A DNA stretch of 48,149 nt from Tubiluchus corallicola (Eukaryota > Priapulida > Priapulimorpha > Priapulimorphida > Tubiluchidae), in contig JAQGDQ010000653.1 in NCBI GenBank assembly GCA_030141605.1, forward strand, positions 1-48,149, in the 5' to 3' direction. A program made the position numbers and the translations under genes. The notes beneath the pieces were generated by a model. That model worked only from the letters and a program-made list of their open reading frames with translations, made no database searches and was not told the DNA's origin. Numbering within the stretch: the stretch's first letter is position 1; the number at the start of each line of letters is the position of its first letter. This document shows, piece by piece, positions 9,753 through 20,800 of this stretch.

Positions 9753-10637
9753 TCACTGATTACACATCAATATATCCCTTTCAGAATTCACTCTCACAGC
9801 TTTAGTATTTTCCGCTTTTCTTATGGAAATTTGCCCTTGGTTTGTCCATAAGAACTTGAAATTATTATTTCGTTTCGCTTCTAGACATTTGTTGAATAAT
9901 ATTTTCCTGTTCTTTGTTAAGTGTTCATTGACATAAACTTTGCCATTTCCATTGTATCCTAGATCCTTTAGTGTGGGGGTATTTGTTCTCCCCTTGTACA
10001 CCAAGTCTCTTGTGATACATCTCGTGAACTTGACAATAATAGGGGGAGTTCCTTTTTGGGTTGGAATCCTATGTGTAATGCTGATATCACTCTTATCGAG
10101 ATTAATGTTCATTTTTCCTGCAACTTGGATAACCAATTCTGTGGTGTTTTCATCTGGTAAGACTGGTATTCCAGCTATGAGTAGATTATCTCTTCTCATA
10201 TACTGTTCTAGAGCATCAATCTCACATTCTTTTTCCACTAGTTTTGACTCGAGGTCATTTACAGCCTTTCTCAGAATAACATTTGTCTGTTCACTCTTTT
10301 TTAGCTGCTTGACAATATCTGCGTATTTGTCATTTAGCTCATCGTACTTCTTCGATAGAAAATTTTGACTTTCCGAGATGGAACTCAGGTCAGTCGAGAT
10401 GGTTTTCAACTGCTAGGTAAAATCTCGTCTCAGCTTCACCAATTCGTCCATTATGTTGTTACTATCCTGATCTTCATGGAAAGAAGATCCGATATTGCCA
10501 TCATCATGTTCAGAATCTGTGTCATCAGAACTCACATCTGTCTTTGTTGGCGTCAACCTAGATTTGGGCGTGGTGGCACCCACTAGAAAGCTCTCCACTG
10601 AAGCTATTTTCTTAGATTTCTTCTTTGCTTTAGGCAT
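9753..10637 (-). pseudogene. LINE ORF1 with one in-frame stop
   Basis: ORF1 starts at the ATG at 10637 (MPKAKKKSKK) and is basic, then acidic. After the stop it has a coiled coil (about residues 80-145) and an RRM/CTD-like nucleic-acid-binding domain marked by YMRRDNLLIAGIP and ITHRIP. A single TAG at 10415-10413 splits it after RRDFT; the same frame continues directly with QLKTIS, so the lesion looks like a recent CAG-to-TAG change. In this type of element ORF1 binds the element's RNA. Plus-strand frames across it are antisense shadows. Confidence 0.85.
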
Positions 10638-10887
10638 TATAGCCTATTGGATTCACTCGATCGATGATTACAGGCAAAAAAATCGGTTTAAGACACGTTA
10701 TATTACAAATTTTTCGCTAATATAATCGAAAATATTTCTCAGCTTAAATTTTATAAACCGGCGCCATTTGCGACCGCAGCGTCTCAAGTGACATCTTATC
10801 TGATTTTTTTGTAGCCTATGTATTTCGTAGTTAGTATGTTACGCATAAGTTTACCAGACTAATTAATTAGTTTATTTCACTTTGCAG

Positions 10888-11061
10888 ATGTTTAGAAACA
10901 GACAGAGTCTCTGCCATGTTGGTCAGAACAGTTCGTATTAAGTGTTCGGTCTTAGAACACTATCGGATATTACCCCATGAATGAACCTTCTTTTTTCCAA
11001 GCACTGATAAGTGTGGCACCTTTGGGAAAAGAAGAAGTTTTCCACACAATTTAGTTTTGTG
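10888..11061 (+). other. Likely 5' UTR of AMDHD2
   Basis: A good splice acceptor (TTTCACTTTGCAG, AG at 10886-10887) precedes this segment, which has no long frame. It may be the start of the coding exon, with a non-coding exon further upstream. If so, the LINE at 5684-10790 would sit in the first intron or promoter. This is inference. Confidence 0.35.
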
Positions 11062-12330
11062 ATGCCTACCAAAGGTAAAAAAAAATCGCTGATATTGCAG
11101 TTTCGAAACTGTCGAATTCTCCGTGACCATCATCTGAAATGGGAAGATCTGTGGATACGAAATGGAAAGCTACTTAATCCAGAACATTTGTTTTATATTG
11201 AGAAAGGCTATGCTGATGTGCAGATTGACATGGCTGGAGCTATAATTGCACCTGGTTTCATAGATGTCCAAATAAATGGAGCTTTTGGTTTTGATTTTTC
11301 TGTTTCAACAAATCCAGCTGATGCATTACTTCATGTGGCAAAGGGACTATTACAACACGGTGTCACTTCATTTTGTCCTACTATCATCTCTTCTCCAAGA
11401 GATTTGTATAAGAATACTCTGCATTTAATAAAGAAAACAGAAGGCAGTAATAAAGGTGCGGGATGTTTGGGAGTACACTTAGAAGGACCTTTTATTAATC
11501 AAAGCAAAAAGGGTGCACATCCTGGAGATCTGATTCTGCCATATGATAATGGCTTTGTCGATGTTTTAGATGTTTACGGTTCAAATCTAGACAATGTCGC
11601 CATTTGTACAATTGCTCCAAATCTCATAAATACTGAGAAGGTGGTACAAGAATTAGTAAAAAGTGGTGTAATAGTGTCAGTAGGGCATTCTGATGCATGT
11701 CTCGCAGATGGAGAGGCAGCTGTGAGAAGTGGTGCCTCGTTTATTACACATTTATACAATGCAATGGGAGCATTTCATCACAGAGATCCTGGCCTAGTTG
11801 GATTGTTAGCTAGCAATGTACTATCTGAGGGTCACAAGTTATTCTATGGTGCTATTGCTGATGGAATACACACTGATCCCTCTGCACTGCGAATTGCGCA
11901 TCGAACTTATCCCAAAGGAATTGTGCTAGTAACTGATGCTATGGCTGCAATGGGGCAGCCTGATGGCAAATATCACATAGGTAAGCAACTCGTTGAAGTT
12001 AAAGACAACAAAGCTACATTAGCTGGCACTGATATTCTTGCAGGAAGTATAGCCACCATGCAGACATGTGTGCAGTGTTTCTTTGCATCAACGGAGTGTA
12101 CAGTTGTTCAAGCTTTAGAAGCAGCTACTTTGCATCCAGCTCAGTTACTACGGCTAACGCATCGTAAAGGAACCTTGGACTATGGTACCGATGCTGATTT
12201 GGTGGTTTTAGATGACAAGCTTAATGTTTTAGCCACGTACATAGCTGGCGAACAGGTATGGAAATGTCAAGATACACCAACATTTCGAGAAACGGTCACA
12301 GGTGATAGAAATTTGTGGGATGACGACTGA
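11062..12330 (+). CDS. AMDHD2: N-acetylglucosamine-6-phosphate deacetylase
   Basis: This encodes 422 residues (human AMDHD2 has 409). The enzyme removes acetate from GlcNAc-6-phosphate to give glucosamine-6-phosphate in cytosolic amino-sugar turnover. I chose the ATG at 11062 (MPTKGKKK), since the frame upstream has no ATG. The amidohydrolase features are in order: APGFIDVQINGAFG (about 63-76), LGVHLEGPF with the metal-binding Glu (141), VSVGHSDA with His 209, ITHLYNAM with His 230, DGIHTDPSALRIAHR (268-281), LVTDAM with the catalytic Asp (292), and AGTDILAGS (321-329). The C-terminal KGTLDYGTDADLVVLDD matches the family. There is no internal stop, frameshift or intron, although neighbouring genes are intron-rich. 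A retrogene origin is possible, but no poly-A relic is evident. Confidence 0.97.
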   Translation: MPTKGKKKSLILQFRNCRILRDHHLKWEDLWIRNGKLLNPEHLFYIEKGYADVQIDMAGAIIAPGFIDVQINGAFGFDFSVSTNPADALLHVAKGLLQHGVTSFCPTIISSPRDLYKNTLHLIKKTEGSNKGAGCLGVHLEGPFINQSKKGAHPGDLILPYDNGFVDVLDVYGSNLDNVAICTIAPNLINTEKVVQELVKSGVIVSVGHSDACLADGEAAVRSGASFITHLYNAMGAFHHRDPGLVGLLASNVLSEGHKLFYGAIADGIHTDPSALRIAHRTYPKGIVLVTDAMAAMGQPDGKYHIGKQLVEVKDNKATLAGTDILAGSIATMQTCVQCFFASTECTVVQALEAATLHPAQLLRLTHRKGTLDYGTDADLVVLDDKLNVLATYIAGEQVWKCQDTPTFRETVTGDRNLWDDD

Positions 12331-12658
12331 CTAGTGCGTATTTTAAGTCGACAAACTAGCACATATTTTATAATTTATTTTGGGGCCTGTATACTGTTCC
12401 CTGGTCGTGACTTCATAAGCTAGTTTTAACTTCAACTGTACATAGACTTGTTTTTTTATATTATTTTTATCGTTCTTGTAAAGCATTTAAGCTTCATGAT
12501 ATTGCTACAATTATTTTATATGTTTACAATGTTTACCGTGTTGTAAAACAACTCATGCTAAAGCTCACTTCACAGTTATTCTGTATCCACAGTTAAATCT
12601 GCACATATACACTTCTGCATACCATAATTGAAAGAATTACTGGGCTAGCTTATTAGTT
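12331..12658 (+). other. AMDHD2 3' flank
   Basis: AT-rich sequence after the stop, with no other gene. No clear AATAAA occurs before the transposon-like unit. The first good one (12742-12747) lies inside that unit and might be used by AMDHD2. Confidence 0.4.
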
Positions 12659-12668
12659 AGTCCAGCTA

Positions 12669-13521
12669 ATGGGCGCCGTCAGACGAACACACTGACGCAC
12701 GTGCATTCACAGAATTTCTTACAAACATTGTTTTATGGCTAAATAAAGTTTTATAGCAGTGAACCAAGAAACACACCAAACCCTTGTTTGTTTGCACAGT
12801 CTCCGAGCAGTCAGTTGATTTGCATAGTGAAGTTATGTTTATGTATATCACTTACATAGTGTCGACTCTCTTATCGATTTCCATTGTCTAGACAGTTTTT
12901 AGCTATCTGTTACTGCACTTCTGCATTTAGGGGGTGGACCTAAGGGGCCTGGGCCCCCCTTTCACAGTAGTAGTGAAATTATGAGTCACGAGTTTGAGGT
13001 GAACTTGCCTGAGGAATTAGCTTCTAGGAACCGCAAAATGGTCTATAATGCAGTAAAATTGCATTTAGCTGTGTCCAGTAAGAAAAATTAGCACTCATGC
13101 AAACAAATTAAATTTTGTATGAACGGTGGATGGGCTGTAAACTTAACAGTCTCAAATCAGTTTTATGTTTGATTATTCACCTTTTGCTGGGTAGATAATC
13201 ATGACACTAAATAAATTAAGCTTAAGTAATGGGTCATCTGCATTGCAGTGCATTACGAACTTGCTTTAAAGGACTACTACAATAGAATAGAATGACTATT
13301 ACCTAGGTAAAATGTAGGTGAAATGTATTTATTAAGGCAGAATTTTTCAGATTTGATGAAGTCTATGTAGCAGAATTTAGATCTCATTTGAGGCCACCAA
13401 AATGTCCTTAAATACAGGAAAATGCATTGAAGCCCGGACCCCGCTGGGGGAGCTTACAGCGCTCCTCCAAACCCCCTGGCTGCTTGAACCTCCTATTTAT
13501 TAACTTCTGGCGGCGCCCATG
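12669..13521. mobile_element. Non-autonomous DNA transposon with 15-bp TIRs and 10-bp flanking repeats
   Basis: The left end ATGGGCGCCGTCAGA and the reverse complement of the right end, ATGGGCGCCGCCAGA, match at 14 of 15 bases. AGTCCAGCTA flanks the unit on both sides (12659-12668 and 13522-13531), as a target duplication would. A 9-10-bp duplication suggests a Mutator-like or Merlin-like element. No transposase is encoded. The interior contains a second repetitive segment beginning GGGGGTGGACCTAAGGGGCC (about 12930) and a tract shared with 24763-24905. Confidence 0.7.
13342..13482. repeat. Dispersed repeat, copy 1
   Basis: About 140 bp matching 24763-24905 in the same orientation, including CAGAATTTAGATCTCATTTGA and CTGGGGGAGCTTACAGCGCT followed by CTCCAAACCCCCTGGCTG. 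The G-run and C-run can pair as a hairpin. This style of end (GGGGGAGC...CCCCC) is common in hAT-derived repeats of animals. Confidence 0.75.
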
Positions 13522-13923
13522 AGTCCAGCTACCTGTTCTTTGTGCACAGAATCTATAGATGCTGCAACCATTTATCCTTATGCATCTGGCATGAACCGCA
13601 TTATTATTATTATTGTAATGTAACTAATAATTATTACAACCTCATCTGAGCATTAAAATTGTGTGAACAATTCTTTGCCTTTAAACTACTTTAAACTTGT
13701 CTTTCAAAATTAGTTGTAACTTGATCTGCTGAAGGAATTTCTTTCTCATGTAAATTTTAAAAAGGCGGTTTTGCAAAATTTTTCTTCACTGTTATGTCAT
13801 GTTTTAATACTAAAATTGAAAAGTGGTTTCAAATTTTTATACTTTGCTTCTAAAGATGAAATTGGTTTTACCATTTGAACACTCTAGAGTAGTGCAAGTG
13901 TGTTTGTACAACAATTTGTTAGC

Positions 13924-14059
13924 ACCTCTAGGTACAAACTTGTAACTTTTAACCGAATAATAAATCTTTTACAAAAGGTGTTTGATAAAGTACCTCTAGG
14001 TACAAACTTGCAACTTTTAACCGAATAATAAATCTTTTACAAAAGGTGTTTGATAAAGT
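13924..14059. repeat. 68-bp tandem duplication
   Basis: Two adjacent 68-bp copies start at 13924 and 13992 (ACCTCTAGGTACAAACTTG). They differ at one base (T/C at the 20th position), so this duplication is recent. Confidence 0.95.
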
Positions 14060-14586
14060 AAGTTTTGTGTAAATAATTTTTGTGTTATATTTTAGACAAC
14101 TCATGTAATCACAAACAAACAAAGTTCAACATGTACTGAGTTCTATTGCAAAGTTCTTATTTTCATGAAACATAAACTGTTCCAGGAGTTACAAGCAGCT
14201 TACCATTACTAGAGGACCAAAGATTCAGATATACGATTTCTACTGAAAAACTGTGCAAAAATGGAATAATTGTTCAAGTTTTCCATTAAAATGTGGCTAA
14301 CTATCATATTAAGAAGTAGCTTTTCACTCCCAAAGCGTTATTTTGACCACGGAGTTTGCAATTATCAAAAGAATGTAACAGTAAAACCTGTACATCTTCA
14401 GAAACTAGAAAAAATAATTTTAAGTTTAACACTACATTACATACTACTAATAATTAGCACAAAAACATTACATAATAAATTCACGTCAAGGCTATTTGCC
14501 TAAGATGTCACCATACATGTACTATTTACTATCACTCGTGGAAATGGAGAATTTCACAAATATCATTTTCGTGATTAATAACAAAT

Positions 14587-14592
14587 TTTATT
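14587..14592 (-). promoter_or_regulatory. AATAAA signal downstream of NDUFA13
   Basis: The minus-strand hexamer lies about 215 bases past the NDUFA13 stop codon and is a plausible polyadenylation signal. Confidence 0.4.
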
Positions 14593-14804
14593 GATACAGA
14601 TTTAATAGTGACTCAACATTATGGGCTATTGTACACTGTTTCACCTTAATGCTATTATGATGACAAAAATAGTTGATGTTTGAACCTTATCATGTGTTTG
14701 AACCTTATCATGTATGCCATTCTGATAACTAGGGAACATCAGCAGTAAAAATTGCATATAATATTCTAACATGCTCCATTTTTTAGTAAGTACTGATCTG
14801 TAAA

Positions 14805-17800
14805 TCATAACATAAATGCAAACTGCCCTCTCTCTGTCATTTTCCTAGGAGATGTGTGAGTCCACAATGTTTGTATCTTTGGCTCGAGCCAGTAGTCATC
14901 GCCAATGGTCTGATACAACTCCTCTCCCCAGAGTGTTCCTGAAACCGCACAATAAAACCAATTAGAAAACAAGCAGTAGCAGTTAAAGAGTTAAATCTTC
15001 TACGTAGCCAAGCAAGTGTTAATCTCCTAAGTTAATAACAACATGTGTGGTGTGACATTTTGAAAGGAATAAAGGAAAACCTGACATAATATTAAGCCAA
15101 GGCTCAAAATGATCTAATGTTTAAAATGTTGAAACGGAAAATCTCGTTTTTTTTTCAAGAATGACTTACGTAAAAGAATTATTACCATGGAAGTTTAATT
15201 TCTCGTTTGCAAACTGCTACAGATCATCATTAGCAGTGCTTACCTGCCGTTAATTAAGCTTCTAAGTTAATATTTAATTACCAGAATTGTATATTTTTAT
15301 GTATATTTTATCGTACTTCAAAAAAGCGATTTATACGTCTTGCATACATGTAGAAACACAATTCACAAGTAGCAAGATGGCCAGCAAAAATGGAATCTCA
15401 ATTCAGGAAAGACTTTATAAGTGGGTATTTCATTCTTACTGTTATTATATTTGTAGTGGTTTGCCGCTCGTAATATGCTGGCTAATAATGCATTGATTCG
15501 CCGTTGAAACGTTTAAAGAGACTATCTAAGGCAAAAGATGAATTAACGCAACAATCAAAGTAAAGCTTACAACATTAACATTTATTTCGGCTAACGAAAT
15601 ACGTAAATTTAACTTGACAACCGCATACACTATATGATAACCTCATAAACCTCACGACATTCTCGTAAATGCGTGTTCTAGCACCTGCCAGCATGCAGTC
15701 CATTGTTCGCTAAATGCAAAAACTGGAAAACACAACAATGCCTGCCGATCATTAATAGAGGGCAGCACTGTCCATTAAGAGTAAATTCCATCGGGCAATT
15801 CCAATATTTTAATGCGTGACGTTCTTAAAACAGTGCTGAAGGCATTTTTAATGTTAAGCTGAATCATGGCTTTGTTAATACCTACTTCAATGCACTACAT
15901 GGAATAGATGAAAAAGTATTGGTAACGAGGTACAGCGTGCCAAAGTTTTAGGGTGATGTCACTAGAATCTTGTGCTTTATTATTGCAGCATGGTTAAATT
16001 TCTGTTTTCACATCATTGCTGCTTTTATATCACTGTGAGGTCGTCTTGTGCTGTACAAATAATGCTTCTGACAAAAACTGATTATATTTACAATTTCCAA
16101 AGGATAAAATAGTAAGAATACAGTCGATTCTTAGGTGTAATGGATGAGGAAAAAATTGGACACTTAAGCATCATGACAGAGTTTGTTCTGTACACTGAAA
16201 TTACAATCATTTCATTCATTTATATGAATCCATGAGCTGTGCAAGTCCAAACTGAAGTGTGTTTAGGAAAAAAATTGTAGGCTTAAGTAGTTAATATGGC
16301 TTTATGTGAAACGTTTTTGTGAGTTACAATAGTAATACCAAAGTAATTATTACCAATGTAAAAATACTCGAAAATTGTTCAATAAATCCTAATCCAGGCT
16401 AAATTTACTCTTGATTCAAGTTAGCCTAATTATTACCTTTAACTGCCGTACAGATGGCCTAAACTACATTTTGAGACTCAATCATATTTTGCCTTCACTG
16501 CTACTTTAAAGGGTTGCAGTTACTTACCGACTTCCCATCCTTCCACATTCTTCATTAACTCACGTTCAGTTTCTCTGTTTCTGTAACACGTTTTCAATAC
16601 CCTGCAAACAAGAAAAAGCGCCTTGTAAAAGTTTTACATAAGCGAAAGCTTCAGTAAGTAAACTGCCAGTATCTACCTACAGTTAATGTTAATCAGAACC
16701 AATCCAGAAGACTCTACAAACAAAAGCAAAATTGTTGATGAAACGAATCCCAAAATCATTAAATCTTTAAACCAAAGTTGGCCAAAACAAGGGAATGTAA
16801 AATAGTCTGGAATCTGAATTGAGTCTAGATTTCAACTAATTCAATTCAATTTGTTTATTTGTCCGAATGATCACATTACAGTACATGCAATGTTAATGCA
16901 ACATAGACACAGAGACGAGGTGGCAAAAAACCTTATGGTTGCCGAGTCGAGCCACCCCTAACTTAAATAATATGAACTAAACTGTAGTGGTAACCTGAGG
17001 TATTTGGATTAGCTACCTACTACAAGGTCACAGCTTCCTTTTCCAGAAAGCTGTGACGTTGTAGTAGTAGGTAGGTTTTAATACAGTCTTTGGTTAAATA
17101 CGTGTACAAAACACATTTACACAGAACTTTACACTTAAAAGGACAAGAAAAGGGGTACCTGAAATAGGTTTCAGAAAAATCATCTTAAAAAATCATACTA
17201 CTTTACAGCAGCTTTATGCACATATCGCATGCGCATCGAAAGGACTTTCCGACGGCGCCATTGCATGATGTCGCTACGCCACGTAAATCAGGGGAAGAAA
17301 AGGAAATGTTAAATTATGTCCCAAAAAACTTTCCCTGCAAATCTATATTACTTAGTATTTCACTTACCTGCTGGAAAGACTTACCTAACTAGACTAATAA
17401 TTTAAAATGTTTGTGCCAATTGGTAAAATGTCGCTTACTCACCCTCCAGGGTGTCCCACTCACTAGCCAAAAACTTATTGACAAGATACAGTAATTTTAA
17501 AATTTTACTTAACTAGCAACATTTATTTTACGAAGGCTCTGATTATTTTTTCAAACTATACTTACATGTAATGTTATCAAAACTTGTTTCAAACGACATA
17601 CCATTAAAATGGCTGCGCCTAATGGTCTTCGTGGGAGTTTAAATTTACACGTTTTATACAGCGTTATGGCCGATGCAAGCCATGCATACAAGAAGGTAGT
17701 ATGTAAGTGGTATAAAATTTCGAGACAAATTTTTTAAGCTTTATGTAAGTGGAGGGTTTTCTTGTGCTTTAACAGAGACATCTGCTTTTAGAAGGAAATT

Positions 17801-20800
17801 TCCAAAAACATGCTGATTTTCCAAATTTTTATGTGCAAATTTTTTCATCACAACAGTAAGAATAATGCACAAAAAGTTATTTTTTATTAATGTCAACTAA
17901 GACAAAAGTATCGGTACAGCTTTGTCATGCAAGTACGCCTTAAAAAAGTAGTGAGTAAATTTGTAGAAATTGAGTGGTTAACACCTAAATGCTTTTTTTT
18001 GAGAACTTTTAAGTGACGGTTACTTCCGCATTAATATAAAGCACTATAACCATCTTATATAAGATGACACTCTAAAGCTATTTAAATACAGGACTGATAC
18101 TAAGCAGCAGATATATTGATGCTCTTTAATACTTCACATTTTTAGTGAAATGTGCAAGAATATACAAATATACAAATCTCTTAAATCCTATAAAAGAAGC
18201 TTTCACTTCGTTAAAGAAAAATGATATTAAAGTGAAACAAATTTAAAGCATAATATGATCTTACGATGTGAGTACGTAATATGAATACTGTTGTGAATAC
18301 TGTTAATATGAGTACTTACGATCTGTGGCGTTCTGCCAGGTGAAATGGGTACATTGCCAACCGCCCGTCATTTTGCTCCAATTTATCTTTCCTAAAAATA
18401 AAAAATAACACAAGATGAAAAAATTGAAATTGTGATACAGTAACTTTGTGACTAAATATAAGATGCAATTTTGCAGAAAAGTTTGAAAATAGTAGGATAA
18501 ATCGTTTCAGCCAACAGACATACAAAAATGTCCCAATTTTGAGTTTATAGACTCCATTTTACATTTCAAAGTTACACGTCACCATTCCTAGAGTAGAATA
18601 TTTCAAAATAATTTTACCAATGTCAATGTATCTTATACCAAAAGTCAATCAAAGCAGGCATATTTACCAAATTCGATATGCAGACTAAACAGACCATAAA
18701 GGTAAATTAAATATAAAAATTTTGATGTATATTGCTATGTATAAACAATTTTATTTTACACGTAACAATGAGATCAAGCAAGCATACTTAATGCAAGGTT
18801 GGAATCTTACATTTGTAGCTCACCTAGTCAAATTTCAGTTAAAATAACTATCATTTCATTCTAAAGACCTGACAACAAAAATATGTTACTTAATATAGGA
18901 TAGGTGCATCAAAGTGCAATAAATCTTCAGATTAACATTTTGGCACTTAGACATGCAAGAAACAATGATGTAAAAACCCACAACTTTTTCACTTTCAGTA
19001 AAAGAAGTAGATTCAGAGGGACTGGGATCACTCTTGTACTTAAACGTTCAGGAGTAACAGGCACACAAAATCGTTAAATGTGTGGAAATACATCTTCAGC
19101 TGCAATACATGAAGGAAGGCAGACAAAGCTACTAGACAAGACTTCTGCTTACTATATATCTTATTTTGGAGGTAAACGATTGTGACTGATTTTGGTGTTG
19201 CAAAACATCCTTTGCATTTCACTGACATTAAATAATATCTAAAAAGCATGCATGCAATACATTTGCACTTGGTAATTTGTGTTAATCAAGTTATGTAATG
19301 ATTAGTATGTCTCAATGTCACCCGTACCAAGCTTGCACAACAATTTAATCAAATATTTACGGGGTAAAAACTACAAACAATGCATAAGTTGATTACAAAA
19401 TGTACATATAACAGTAATAACACATTAAAACACATACTACATTCATAACAACACAATAACACGAGTTGAATCATTAGCATAACTAATGCTTGTGGCTTCG
19501 TGGGCGGCATTTGAGTTAAGACGTTGCTATGTTTAACAGGGAATTTAAAACATCATAACAGTTGATTGAGTAAAATAAGTTTAGTGTCATCAAAATACTT
19601 CAAAGATAAAGTTAAGATCAGTCTTCATAAATTTATTAATAGAACCACAATGTTATACCAAGTGAAGATATTCGAAATCTCCAAAGCTACATTGGCAAGC
19701 CAAGAAGCCACTGAGTCACAATTATTATTACGCAAATAGAAATTACGCATTATAGAAACCACACCAATGTGAAAACGTGCGCGAATGACTTTATGTAAAT
19801 AAAGTGCAACCGCAAGCGAGATTATAATGTGTTTCACAGTTAACTCAAAATGTGTAGCGTGTTGACAGCAAACTTTGACAACAAAGACCAACTATGTTAC
19901 AAATATCACATTGACATTACATTACTAATTATCATCTTGCCACGTGCAGTAAGCAACATTTTCGTGGAAAATTAAATTGTTAGATGTTTGCCTTTCTACT
20001 GTTCTGACAATGCCAGTTTGTAAAGATTGTTCAATAAGATTTCCTGTCTTGTGAACAATGGCTTCAGCATTTTAGGAGTTTTAGTGTTTGTTAAGCACCA
20101 TTGTTTAGGAGGTGCCCTGTGCATCGCCATTGGAGCGTATAGACTGCTTAGTGTTGCTATTTAGATAAACCATCAAAGAATGTTAATTAGGCTAATTGTC
20201 TTCTAAAGTTCTTATCCCAGTGCTGTCACCACACCAGTGAAGACGAGAACAAAAAGCAAACTCATGCACAAAAAATTAAAACTCCAAACACGTTAAAGCC
20301 ATTGTAGGCAAGACAGGAAATCTTATTAAACAAACTTCTTTACAAACTGGCACAGAATAAACTTTTCCATTGCACTTTATCAAAATGCTGCCCTCTGAAA
20401 AGTGCCACCCGGGGTGGACCACCACCTCTGTCCATCGTTTCGCCACTGAGTTGAATACAATTATTTAAACCAAAGACAGAACATGAAACTTTGATGTAGA
20501 AGCCATTGATGTATATATTACTATTTTATACTTACTGAAGTCGTCTCCAGTTTATTCCGTAAATATAAAATCCTGTTGCTGTTACGGCAATGTAGATCCC
20601 AAATGTAACATAACCTGAACAAACGGAAAAGACTCAGATTATCAAAATTGTAGTTTCAGAATAGTACCATTGCTAAAGTTTGCATACTTAATTTAATGTG
20701 AAGAACTCCTGCATTTGATTTTACATGTACAAACATTTTAGGCCAATAATGTTCAGTAGGTGATCATCAGTACAGTAGGTAAATGTATAATCAGGTGGCC

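Larger units (their letters stand above)
5684..10790 (-). mobile_element. Nearly full-length two-ORF LINE (Jockey/CR1/L2-like)
   Basis: A non-LTR retrotransposon on the minus strand. In order it has a short 5' leader (about 10790-10638), ORF1 (10637-9753), ORF2 (9616-6458), a long 3' UTR with a hairpin (5860-5822), and a 3' tail of repeated TGTCTA (about 5705-5684). It lies head to head with AMDHD2 about 270 bases away and tail to tail with the LINE fragment at 5214-5640. ORF1 has one stop, and ORF2 a frameshift and a deletion, so it cannot move by itself. The clade within the Jockey superfamily was not resolved; outer boundaries are approximate and no target duplication was identified. Confidence 0.85.

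Noticed and set aside
9940-10725. Plus-strand frames at 9940-10368, 10365-10586 and 10495-10725
   Set aside because: Antisense shadows of LINE ORF1.
17047-17076. Resemblance of GTAGTAGTAGGTAGGTTTTA to let-7
   Set aside because: It lies on the 3' arm, lacks the TGAGGTAGT seed and matches only the repetitive GTAG part.
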